From: Saccopteryx bilineata
Lineage: Eukaryota; Chordata; Mammalia; Chiroptera; Emballonuridae
Direction: 5' to 3'
DNA: 64,000 nt
NCBI RefSeq assembly: GCF_036850765.1
Contig: NC_089490.1
Location: forward strand, 278,146,482 to 278,210,481
The translations under genes and the position numbers were made by a program. Shown here piece by piece: positions 48,671 through 59,505 of this stretch; the stretch's first letter is position 1, and each line of letters begins with the position of its first letter. The notes beneath the pieces are model-generated. The model did no database searches. It worked only from the letters and a program-made list of their open reading frames with translations, and was not told the origin of the DNA.

Positions 48671-49012
48671 TGTGAGGCAGCTGTGTGAGGCTTGCTCACT
48701 GGTTTGCCAGTGGCAAGCACTTTGCCTGGTTAGTGCGTGAGCACATGGCTGTACCACATGTGTGTGGCCTATGTGAGGCTATGTGGGTGCTTGTGCTTGG
48801 GGGATTGCAGGTGGCGGATTACCAGCTCGCCACTGTGAGGGGTCACTCTTGCTGTTTCTGTGCCTGAAAAGTGGTTTTCCCCTGCCTGTGTGCCTGTTCC
48901 CTATTGTGAGACTTTATTAAACGAAGGGCCCAGCGCTTTCCAGCTCCACAGTTTCTCTACCATCCGCCCGAATCCAGTGTGAACCTGCCTGGCCTCGGCC
49001 ACCAGCACTACA
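48671..49012 (+). mobile_element. Endogenous retrovirus-type solo LTR (D), sense
   Basis: Starts TGTGAGGCAGCTGTGTGAGG and ends CACCAGCACTACA, collinear with LTR C on the opposite strand. It includes GTGAGACTTTATTAAACG and CTACCATCCGCCCGAATCC. Its 5-bp flanks (ACACC and ATACA) do not match, so the duplication has decayed or a boundary was rearranged. Confidence 0.88.
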
Positions 49013-49254
49013 ATACATTTTGAACATTTATACAAAGTCTTGGAGATGTTTCAGAAAACCTTTGAAATTTGTATTTGCAGCAGACAAGGCTAAGTCCATT
49101 TGTTCAGAGTTTAAAATATAGATTTCTGTTCCAGGGATGAGGCTGGAATGATAGGTTGAAATTTCATCTCACAAGGAACTTTATCTTATAAGGTTTGAAG
49201 TAACACCAAGCAAGTGACAGAATAATATTTGCGTTTGTAAAAACTTATTTTAGG
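49013..49254. other. Unassigned sequence
   Basis: Short AT-rich spacer; nothing recognised. Confidence 0.4.
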
Positions 49255-50215
49255 TACAGTAGAGAAAGTAAACTGGTTGGAAAAGGCTGTGGGCAGACCA
49301 GGCAGAAGGCGTTGCATTAATTACAGGCAGAAATGCAACGGCCTGTCCTTGGATTTAGTGGCAGAAGGGATACAGAGAAAAGGATGAATTCTAAGAAAGC
49401 TCAGGAGGTAATATTGACAGAAGTTGGCAACTAAAGGGAGAGAGAAAAAAATCAATGGGAATTAAAAATTTGGGGTTTGGACAACAGTGTGGATGATAAT
49501 CACTGGGTGAGGTGGTGTAGAACATGGGATACTATGATTGAGCATGAGATATATCATGATTGGGCATGATATAATGAGTCCTGATTTAGACATGCTGTGT
49601 TCATAATAAGGGAGGTGATAATAACTTAGTGTGGGAGATAATAATAAGAAATTGGATATATCACTCCAGCTCAAGGGAGAGATTGTGTTAGAAACATAGA
49701 TTTGGGACTCATCAATACATGAATGCAGATAGATAACAGCCAATGTAAGTGTAGAGATGAAGAATCTAGGGGAAAACTCTGAGGAGTACTATTTTTAAGG
49801 GGCAGGGCAGGAGAGGAATCTACACAGGAAACTAAGTTCATAAACAGAGAGGGGATAAAACCGAACCCAGGAGAATTCAGTGTTAGAACAGCTAACTGAG
49901 AAGATTTCAGATGGTGCGTGTAAACCAAATGCCATTGAGAAATGGAACAGGATCGAAGGTGGATGTTGTATTTTGCAATCTGAATACAGTAGGGACCTGA
50001 AGGAGAATATCTTTAGCGAAATAGCAAAGACAGAGATAAATAAGTGTGATGGGTGTTAAGGAGGAGTGAATGCAAGGTGAGGAAGGAGGGAAAACAAGGG
50101 GACACAACTCTCAAAAAGTTTGACTAAAAGAAAAAGGAAGAAATAGAATGGTAGTAAATTAAAAAACAAAAAAACCTTTTTTTTTTTTTTGACAGTGAGA
50201 AAGGGTGACCTGAAA
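49255..50215 (-). repeat. L2 (interior part), antisense
   Basis: AAACTGGTTGGAAAAGGCTG, TTGGATATATCACTCCAGCT, GATTTGGGACTCATCAATAC and GAAAACTCTGAGGAGTACTA appear in the order of the interior of an antisense L2. Nearly 1 kb is retained. Confidence 0.7.
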
Positions 50216-50374
50216 GGCCAGCAGAAAAGATGGGGTTGATGATTCAGATCAGCAGGGTAGATAACCAGTATCATGAGGCCGTCAGGAGGGGGATGGATCT
50301 AGGACAGGTGGAGGGATATGATGTGGATGGCAGTCCGAGACGTGTCCTCCACTATAACGGAGGGAGTGCGGAAG

Positions 50375-50481
50375 GGATGGATGGATGGATGGATGGATGG
50401 ATGGATGGATGGATGGAAGGAAGGAAGGAAGGAAGGAAGGAAGGAAGGAAGGAAGGAAGGAAGGAAGGAAGGAAGGAAGGA
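50375..50481 (+). repeat. Compound microsatellite (GGAT)n then (GGAA)n
   Basis: About ten GGAT units are followed without a break by about sixteen GGAA units. The sense and antisense repetitive ORFs crossing it are artefacts. Confidence 0.98.
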
Positions 50482-52364
50482 TAGAGCTGCAGGTGAGTTT
50501 TTAGGTCTGTTGAAATAAAACTGACACAATTGCCATCTGCTGGCTTTTTACTCTTCTGTTAAGGAGGAGATAAGGTTATCTGAATATTTTATTTGAAAAG
50601 AGAGATGTCCTAGTATTAAATCCAAATTTTTAGTACAAATCAATCCAAGAGTCTCAAGTGGTATAATCTCAGCATAGGTTTGAATTTTCAAACCATGATC
50701 CAGTGGTATGAAGTAATTTTAAAAATGGATTTCTAAAAAGTAATAGAATATTGTATGCCAATTATACATCAATTTTTTAAAAAGGGATCACAAACTCATT
50801 TAATGCTCAACATTATGAAAGAGCTCATTCACAATACAGGGAAAAAATTCTCAAATTCCTTTCTACTTGTCTACAAATTTCTCACCCCTTCCATAGCTAC
50901 TTTGGAATTTCTCGAACATCAAACACCAAAAAGAGCCCTCCACCCCCAAACTGTGACCACTTTTCTTACCCTCTTCCCATTCCCTGCTCTCAGGCTTCTG
51001 ATTATGAAGATAAACTAAAGTTCTTTAGTTAAAACATTTTCTCTTTTTTTTTCCTACTTTTCAGGCTTTTTTCTCTCTATCCAGTCTCCAGATTCAAAGG
51101 TTTGCATTACAGAAGATCCAGGAACACTTCTAGCAAACACAAACATTTACTTGGAAGACTGGAACAGGAATGTGAAAAGAATACACAGGGAGAAAGAACA
51201 CACACATTATTAACTTGTGACACCGCCGTCTTCTCAATAAGACACAAACTACTTTGGTGGAATGTGATGTCGACGTTGGAGGATGACCCAGCATGGTCAG
51301 CACTATTGGACCATTGGAGTGTAGACCCAAGTAGTAGGACTGGCTCTGAAAGAGGACGAGGGTTAAGTGGATAAAAGGGTGATCAATAACTCTGAAAAAT
51401 TGACAATAACACAGCGCTATGGCTGACACTGAAGAAAGTTTGAATTATTGATCATGTACAGCATATGCATATTTTATGCATAAAATCTCCAGATAATGAA
51501 AGATTCCAAAAGGAAAGAACAGGAATGTTGACCACCTGATTCACTGGACACTGGAGACTAGGTTGAACCAGTAACAAAATCTCCTGATGGGCTAATGAAG
51601 CTTTGTAAATCCACAGGGAAGCAAGGTGATATACTTCACCCCACTATCCAGCCATTGAAGGGATTCTTATCTTTACACACAAATAAGAGGAACATCAAAA
51701 CTCCTCCCCCGTAAGTGCCAATATAGAGTTACATTAAAAACAACAACAAAATATCACTGGTTTAACACAATATCATTTCTTGCTTGTGTAAAGTTATTGG
51801 TGGACCCAGCAACCCTTCAGGACCTGTGTCCTCCAAACAGGGGCTCAGCATTGTAGGTGTCTCTGAACATGTGTCCCCTTCATAAAAGCCATTGCAGGGG
51901 CACAGAGTGCTGAGTGGTTCTGGGCTGGACACTTCCCTCTGCCCTTCCAGAGCCCCTCACCAGCATTCTCCAGCCTGCTCTGGGTTCCAGGAGGCCACTC
52001 TGTGTGATCTTGTCCTCAGCTTCTTGTTGATGTGACCAATGAGTTTACCCGCAGATCTAAGGGTAGAAGTTCAGTGCATTCAGGGTGTTACTCCTCCACT
52101 CACTGGGTATGGGGTCACGTTGGCCTGGCTGCATCCCTATTCTGAGGCCTAGAACTTGCTCTCTTTTTCTCTCCATTTTCTGGTAACTGCCCTCTTCTCT
52201 TGCCTTTTCAAGCCCAGCTGCTACAATTCCTCCCTTCTTTTACCAGACCCAAAGTGTACTACCATCCATCCCTTACTGCTTACCTAAAAACCAGCCCACA
52301 CCTTTAAACACTTACAATTCAGTCCATCCCTTTAGTAAACGCTTTTCTGTTCCTTAAATTTTAA
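50482..52364. other. Unassigned sequence
   Basis: No confidently recognised repeat. ORFs of 87-99 codons on both strands at 50755-51429 lack motifs. Confidence 0.4.
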
Positions 52365-52760
52365 ATGCTTTGGTCTGAAAAGAACCCATGTCACTTCTGC
52401 TTGAAATCATTGTCAAGAATTAGTTACATGCCCTGCCTAACTGAAACAGGACCGGGAAGTTTAATCCTCTCAATTACCCAAGAGAACGAAGAACCCAATA
52501 TTGGTGAAGACCAGAAATCTCTATCACAGGAGCCTAGCAATAGATGTAACATGATTTGCATGCTAATTAGAGAGAAAATGGTTACTTTGCCACTTTCATT
52601 ATTAGAAACAGGACGTAACTCATCACGATTCCTTTTTGGTGTGATTGCAGACAGTTGGAGCACTTCCAAAAGCAGTGATAAAATACAGAATTACCAAATT
52701 AACCCCCAAATTGGCAATCAGATCGAGATAGCTGTTTCCTCTCAGGTTAGAGAAGATTAA
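52365..52760. promoter_or_regulatory. Candidate conserved non-coding element
   Basis: Repeat-free segment holding ATTTGCAT (52554-52561) directly followed by GCTAATTAG (52562-52570), a composite POU/homeodomain-type arrangement. A sense frame of 131 codons spans it and an antisense frame of 81 codons overlaps; neither shows a domain. Regulatory function is inference from motifs only. Confidence 0.35.
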
Positions 52761-55733
52761 CCATTAATGCTTTAGAAGAGTAAGCAGGCAAGTCACAGAC
52801 CTCATGCAGTATTGATCGGATGTGTCCTCACACGCACAATGCTGTAGAGCAGCTTTCAAAGAGCTATTATACAACTGTCACAGAAGGGGAAGAAATACAA
52901 TGCTATCTTTAAAATACTTTGTCTGCTGATTGATTAAAACAACCAGACAGAGGTAGGTGTAATAATACCCAATGCCAAGCAGCCCAGAAACACTGAGGAC
53001 TAGCAGAATGATGAGAATAATACCAAAGTCAGGAGGCTCTGGCCAATGCTCTCCCAGTAATGAGCTAGATGCCCTTGGTCACATCTAAACTGGTTTGTTA
53101 TATGTAAATTGAGGCAACTGGATCAAGGGCTTTCTCACTTATGATATATGAATATATCTCACGGGACCTGCTAAAACAGCAAATTTTAGAATATATTTGC
53201 ATGTGTGATTTTTTTTTTCCAGACAGGAATGACAGCTTTTCATAAGACACCAGAACATCCTCAAGAAAAAGGTTAGAGTCAGTGGGTTAGGTGATGTCCA
53301 GTGATTCTTCCAGATCCAACATTTGATGATCCTGTGGTCATTTCTGGTCAATGTATTGGTCCAATAAGAACATAAAGTATATTCTTACAAAACAATGAAA
53401 TTGTTTTAGTATGGAGACTTAGCATATAATTGGTGCTTGACAGAGCTGTGAAAATCTGAATCTTATTTTTCCTAATTTTTGAATCTGTCATTTTTGGAAA
53501 GCCATAGAAATACCTGTTACATATTATCTTTTCTGTTTGTTTTTCCATTATATTCTCAATAATGTCTCCATCACTTGCTTTATATTTCACATTTGCATTT
53601 TATTCTCAGTGACTCTACAAAGCATAGAGGTTGAAAATAATTTCCTCCAAATAAAAGTCACATTTTAGTTAAACTATTCAACTTTGAGCCAAGATGCTAA
53701 AACACCTACTTAAGTAACTAGTAACTGTTCTGCACAAACTCCTGTCCAAAGAACACACTTTAAAATGGTTATGAGCAACCCTTAATGGACCAAATTTTCA
53801 GACTTAAATGCCCTCAATTACCTAAACTGCCAGCTCCCCGCCTCACTGTCCAGCTGCTTTAATTAACCAGAGGTTCAGTTTTACTGGCATTCTAATTGGG
53901 TCCTTGACTAACTGTGCATTAAATACTTGGCAGTCCACCACAGAGAATCTTACAAAGTCTTCATTTCTTCCACATTCAATTTGCATATAGAAACCACTAT
54001 GGAAAGCCTTCAGATGTCAGAATATCATGGTTGGTAGTTTCCCAAGGAAGCGAAGGAAAGAGGAAAAGATTTAAAATGACTCAAAAGCACGATCAATAAC
54101 CACAGGCATACATCAGAGACTGGAAATCATTTTATTTTTAATGTTTTGTGTGAGGTTAGGAATACTTTCCATTTCTGGCATTTCCAAGTGTATTTGGGGT
54201 GAGAATGAATGCATCTTCCATCTTCAGAGAGAGGCTGAGTGTGCAGATTGTCACAAGAACAGGCGACTGTGTGCTCCTGTTATTTAGTATCATGTCAGCC
54301 AAAGTTAGTCCTTGGCAATGGCAGAAGATAAGTGTGAGGGACTCTGTACTCCAGAGTGTAAGTAGCACCACAGGCCACTTGCGTTTCCTTTACATCCTCT
54401 TCCTCCGACTGCTTTCCTCTCCCCATTTCCTGCCATCGTGAATTGAATGCTGGCTTCCATGTTGTAGCCTTGAGCCACTTATTGGACACACACTGTTTTT
54501 GTGTTTGAAGACAGAACTCCCAGTAGGGAATTCTTGGCTAAGGTATCAGCTATAAAATCTCACCCAGTATTGTTTTCCTATAATTTCAACCTTAGGTATT
54601 AAAATGTTTTGGATGAGACATGGGATTGGTCAGGTAAGGTAAATTCCAAGGTTTGTGGTCCATTACCCCAATCCAATCCTGCATACCTCAAAAGCAGAAC
54701 TATTAACTGGGTGCTCTAAGTGTGGACTCAGTGAGCTACTCAGTGCTAGGTGAACACAAGCCAGGAAGAATCACCAGATTTATGATTCTGAACTCAGCAG
54801 TTTTCCAGAGTGGTCTGGCCAAGCCTCTGATTCCCTGCACAACTAGTCCTTTCTCTCCAGGCTCTAGTTTGCTTATAAACTAGTAAAGGATGACTTTTCA
54901 AAAGGATCATTTTCAAATGAACAAAACCATGACTGTTGTACAAATATAAAATAAACATATTTAACTGGTTCAGAGATGAATCAGAAATGCAGAAATAAAT
55001 TTACTGACAAGTGCAAAACTAGACCCAAAATATAATCTTTGTAATGATGTTTGGACCATCTTTTCTATAGGGTAGAAATCAATTGTATCACTACCAGAAA
55101 AATTCATTGCACTTCTACAGACAAGAGATATTTGCATTTCCACAAGCTTTCTACAATTTACAGAGCTGCAATGTAGCCTAGTCAGAGACAATCAAAGGCA
55201 TAGCCACCTATAGAATTAGATGACCCTAGAGGATCTAGACAACTCCCAGCATTCTATTAAAAGGACAACCCATAAAATTTTGCCCATTTCTAAAAAATTT
55301 CCCAAAAAGCTTGCCCTAAGGATCATAAACACCATCTTTCAATATTATTCTTAATCACAAAAATGCTGTTCTCATTGTGTTTGGCCTATATACTTCCATA
55401 GGATAAGCAAGAGGACTAATTAACAATATATATGCTTTGTAAATTGAGAGTGCTGCTGTTCTGAGCTACTACTAAAGCCACTGAATTCACTTTTATCTGG
55501 AAGTTTTCAGAAGGATTGAATTTTTTAAGCCTCTATTATTATCTATCCAAAAGCTAGGAAACCAATTCTAAGAAACTCCACCAGATTTAACATAGTACCT
55601 ACAAATTTGGGTGATTTCCTCCCTTCTCAAGGTTTGAAACACTTTCTAAGTTTCTTGGCCTTCTAGAAAGTGACCTGTCTGTTAGGCCAGGACCCTAATC
55701 CAGGTTTACCCTTATAAATTAACTTTAAAAAAA
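52761..55733. other. Repeat-poor sequence
   Basis: About 3 kb with no confident transposon and no exon recognised. A weak MIR-like piece may lie near 53050-53150. The part 53800-54000 has CAGCTGCTTTAATTAACC and ATTCTAATTGGG motifs and could be another conserved element. Confidence 0.4.
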
Positions 55734-56064
55734 GGTCCTGGCCATTGGCTCATGGCTAGAGCATTGACCCAGTATATAGATGTCCTGGGTTTTTGGTCAG
55801 GACATACAGAAGAAGCAACCATCTGCTTCTCTTCCCCTCCTGCTTCCCCTTTTCTCTTTCTTCCCCTCCTACAGCCAGTGACTCAATTGGTTTGAGTGTG
55901 GCCCCAGGTGCTGAGGATAGTTCAGTTGGTGTGCATCATCCTCAGGCACTAAAAATAGCATACTACTTGAGCATCAGCCCCAGATGGGGTTGCCAGGTGG
56001 ATCACAGTAAGGGTGCATGTGGGAGTCTGCCTCACTGTCTCCCCTCCTCTCATCCAAAAAAATA
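55734..56064 (+). mobile_element. tRNA-derived SINE, type 2 (older variant), sense
   Basis: GGTCCTGGCCATTGGCTCAT head, GTCCTGGGTTTTTGGTCAGG, and the same older-variant middle as at 7227 (GGATAGTTCAGTTGGTGTGC, CACTAAAAATAGC). Shorter than the young copies; the A tail joins AT-rich flank. Confidence 0.92.
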
Positions 56065-56339
56065 ACTTGTCCTTCCTGATAAAATGAGAATTCTTTTCAA
56101 ATATAACAGCCCTTGAATGGCCTTGCTTACACAATTCAATTACATTCAAGTAAAGAAGGCAGATGGATTTATACTAAACCTATATTGATAACTATGGAGC
56201 CACAAAAAGTAGAAACTCAGTAAAAGTTGGTAAATTCTGGGGGATCCATGAGAATCAGTTATCACTGAATAATGTTTAATTCCCCTTTACAAAAGCAGAC
56301 TACTTACATAACTAAGTGTTAGTGATGACTCAGAAAGAA
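56065..56339. other. Unassigned sequence
   Basis: AT-rich; possibly further eroded L1, but nothing diagnostic. Confidence 0.35.
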
Positions 56340-56573
56340 AAAGAACTTTTCGAATACATACATTAAAAAATAGAACATGAATGGACCTTGAGAACATTAT
56401 ACTAAGTGTAATAAGTAAATCAAAAAAAGCTAAGAACTATATATGTTTTCATACATAGGTGGGATATGAAACTGAGTCTCATGGACATAGGTAAAAATAA
56501 AGTGGTTACTTGGTGGAGGGGATGAAGAAGGGGAGTAAAAAAGGACAAATATATGGTGATGGAAAATGATTTG
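56340..56573 (+). mobile_element. Older L1 3' end, left part, split by a later L1
   Basis: GAATGGACCTTGAGAACATT, AGTAAATCAAAAAAAGCTAA and TATGTTTTCATACATAGGTG are the ORF2 end and 3' UTR of a sense L1. It stops at AATGATTTG (56565-56573) and resumes with the same nine bases at 61429. The right part is at 61438-61560. Confidence 0.9.
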
Positions 56574-58096
56574 GAAGAGAGACAAGATGGTGATGGAGTA
56601 GGCGGACATACCAACTTCCACCTCCCAGAACCAAAGTGGATTACAAACTAATTTTAAGAACCATCATCTGGAAAAACCAACTTTGGACTAAAGTAAGGAC
56701 TCTTCAACCAAGGAACACTGAAGAAGGCACACCGAGACTGGTAGGAAAAGCGGAAACATGGAGAGGGCTGCCCAGCTCCCCAGAGCAAATGGCAGCCAGG
56801 AGAGACTGGCGTGGCAGGAAGTGAGTTTAGCAGAGAGGGGAGAGTCCTGAGTCCCAGGAACAAAGACCCAGCCTGCAGCCCTAGAGCCTAGAAGAGGCAT
56901 ATGAACAATATTTAGCTGGAAACAAGTCAGGATACTGTTTGTGAGAAGGAGACTGATTTCTCAGACCCAGGATTCTTCTTAAAAGGACTGCACAGAAAAC
57001 CTCTCTCACAACCACTCACCCAGGGCTCTGGGGGACAGGGAGAGAGGAGAGGACCGGAGTAGCAGGAAGAGAGTGTAATCTAGGAGGCACAGGGAGAAAC
57101 ATTTTGAGAGACAGCCACCCTAACCACTGGAATGGGTCACTCCCCAAATCTGAAGTGAATATTTCCCCTAGAAACAGCAATACCAGCAAAGGGAAGCAGG
57201 ACACCAGCCAAACAAGCAATCCTGTGGCACTCAGAGCAGAGTCACTTAGAAGGAGGGAGCTTTTGGGACTACAGTAGTGAGTGTTAGGGTCTGAGCTGCA
57301 GCGCCCCCACCCACACGGCTGAGGGCTCACCTGAGGGCAGGTGGCAGTGGCAGGACAAGGAAGCATGGTTCTGTCAGCAAGGGTTCTGAAGGTTCTGAAG
57401 CCAGCTGGCCACCACTGAGACCCAGGTGTGAGCTCAGTCTTGCCCAGCTGGGGAGGAGGGGACGTGCAAAAGTGTTCTTGCCCAGCTGCAGGCCGCCTGC
57501 AATCCAGCCTGCAGGAGAAGGGCAGAACCCCAGAAGGGGCAGAGACCTGCCCTTGAGCAAGGGCGCAGGAGCACAGCCCTGCCCCGCCCATGGAACTGAG
57601 GCTTATGGCCTGACTTGGGAACTGGCTTCTTGTGGGGGTGGAGCCAAAAACCCAGAACAGGCAGAGTCCCGCTATGGAGTGTGGGCATGCAATCCCACCT
57701 GGCCTGTGGAGTCAAGGCTTGCAGCTGTCCCACGAGCAGGCTCCTCCTGCAAGGGTGGAGCAAAAGCCCAAAATCAGATGGAGATCTGCAGCTGAGCCAA
57801 GGTGCTTATTACCTCTGCCCTCAAAGCCGATCATAACACTACCCGCAGGGGCAGGGCAAAGGCCAAGGCCAACGAGGCTTGTACACCCAAGCATGTGATC
57901 ACAGCCACTCTCGTGAAGGATAGGTGGAAACCACAGCAACAGCCCCAGTGGGTGGGCACCGGCAACACTCATACCTGAATGCCCTAGGCAGCAACAGCAG
58001 AGGGGGTAGCGGGCCTGCAGACAGACCACACCTATGGAACACAGAGGGCACACCCAGTGGACTCCAGGGGCCAAAACCTTCTTTTACACAGACAAA
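56574..58096 (+). promoter_or_regulatory. L1 5' UTR with repeated units
   Basis: GC-richer than the surroundings. From about 57510 it contains three to four diverged tandem units with anchors near 57517 (GAAGGGCAGAACCCC), 57633 (TGGGGGTGGAGCC), 57751 (AAGGGTGGAGCAAAAGCCC) and 57846 (CAGGGGCAGGGCAAAGGCC), spaced about 116, 118 and 95 bp. This would be the internal promoter of the L1. A 191-codon antisense frame lies at 57016-57591. Confidence 0.8.
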
Positions 58097-59505
58097 ATGA
58101 AAAAGCAGAGAAATGCAACACAAATGAATCAAGAGAAATCCCCAGAAAAGGACCTGAATGAGTCAGATATAACCAAATTACCAGATGCAGAGTTTAAAAT
58201 AACGATTGTTAGGATGCTCAAAGATATTAGAACAACAATAGATGGTCATTATGAACACCTAAATAAAGAGATACAAATATAAAAAAGGACATTGAAATAA
58301 TAAAAAGGAATCAGTCAGAAATGACAAATACAATATCAGAAATGAAGAACACAATGGAAGGAATTAAAAGCAGGATGGATGAAACTAAGAATCAAATCAG
58401 TGAGTTAGAGGACAAGTTAAATCAAGGCACGAAAGCAGAGCTGAAAAAAAAAAGAGACTCAAGGCCCTGGCCGGTTGGCTCAGCGGTAGAGCGTTGGCCT
58501 GGCGTACAGGGGACCCGGGTTCGATTCCCGGCCAGGGCACATAGGAGAAGCACCCATTTGCTTCTCCACCCCCCCCTTCTTCCTCTCTGTCTCTCTCTTC
58601 CCCTCCCGCAGCCAAGGCTCCATTGGAGCAAAGATGGCCCGGGTGCTGGGGATGGCTCCTTGGCCTGTGCCCCAGGCGCTAGAGTGGCTCTGGTCACGGC
58701 AGAGCATCGCCCTCTGGTGGGCAGAGCGTCGCCCCTGGTGGGCATGCCAGGTGGATCCCAGTTGGGCGCATGCGGGAGTCTGTCTGACTGTCTCTCCCCA
58801 TTACCAGCTTCAGAAAAATACAAAAAAAAAAAAAGAGAGAGACTCAAAAAGTCAGAGGAAACTCGAAGAGAGCTCTGTGACAACATGAAGAGAAATAACA
58901 TTCGCATCATAGGGGTTCCTGAAGAAGAAGAGAAAGAACAAGGGATAGAGACTTTGTTCAAATATATCATAGCTGAAAACTTCCCTCAATTAAGGCAGAA
59001 AAACATCTCACAAGTTCCAGAAGCACAGAGAACTCCATTAAAGAGAAACCCAAAGAAATCTACACCAAGACACATCATAATTAAAATACCAAAGCTAAGT
59101 GATAAAGAGAAAATATTAAAAGCTGCTAGAGAAAAAAAGACTATCACCTACAAAGGAGCCCCCATAAGGTTGACTTCTGACTTCTCAACAGAAACACTTG
59201 AGGCCAGAAGGGAATGGCAAGAAATATTCAAAGGAATGCAGAACACGAGCCTACAACCAAGACTACCTTATCCAGCAAGGCTATTGTTTAAAATTGAAGG
59301 AGAAATAAAAAGCTTTTCAGACAAAAAAAAACCTCAAGGAATTCACTACAACCAAACCAAGGCTGCAAGTAATGCTAAGGGGCCTGTTGTGAACAGATCA
59401 AAGGAGAAAAAGAATATAGCAAAAGAGGAATACAGTTTTAAAGAACAAAATGGCAATAAACAATTACATATTAATAATAACTTTAAATGTAAATCGATTA
59501 AATGA
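58097..59505 (+). pseudogene. L1 ORF1 (RNA-binding protein), broken by frameshift and SINE
   Basis: The start is ATG 58097 (MKKQRNATQMNQEKS). The first frame stops at 58280-58282, and a one-base shift moves the gene to the frame opening at 58321 (MTNTISEMKNTM...). The coiled-coil part (NQISELEDKL) is followed by the SINE, then by the RRM-like segment with NNIRIIGVPEEEE and the C-terminal LTSDFSTETLEARREW. ORF1p normally forms trimers that coat L1 RNA. The downstream frame runs past the ORF2 start at 59450. Confidence 0.9.
58463..58822 (+). mobile_element. tRNA-derived SINE, type 2 (young), inside L1 ORF1
   Basis: Head GGCCCTGGCCGGTTGGCTCA can form a tRNA-like acceptor stem with CCGGCCAGGGCAC near 58528. 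The Pol III B box GGTTCGATTCC is intact. The flanking TSD is based on AAAAAGAGACTCAA, at 58449-58462, with GA expansion in the right copy (to about 58847). The 3' part repeats a GCAGAGCATCGCCC-like unit. It is the best preserved SINE in the window. Confidence 0.96.

Noticed and set aside
50230..50529. Repetitive Met-Asp-Gly-Trp / Lys-Glu-Gly ORFs
   Set aside because: Direct translation of the GGAT/GGAA microsatellite.
52365..52760. 131-codon ORF as a coding exon
   Set aside because: No domain, no convincing splice sites, and an overlapping antisense frame. Motif content fits non-coding sequence better.
58463..58540. A possible tRNA gene (good B box and acceptor-like pairing)
   Set aside because: It is the head of a SINE with a long 3' body, A tail and TSD inside L1 ORF1. 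A tRNA caller may flag it, but it is not a tRNA gene.
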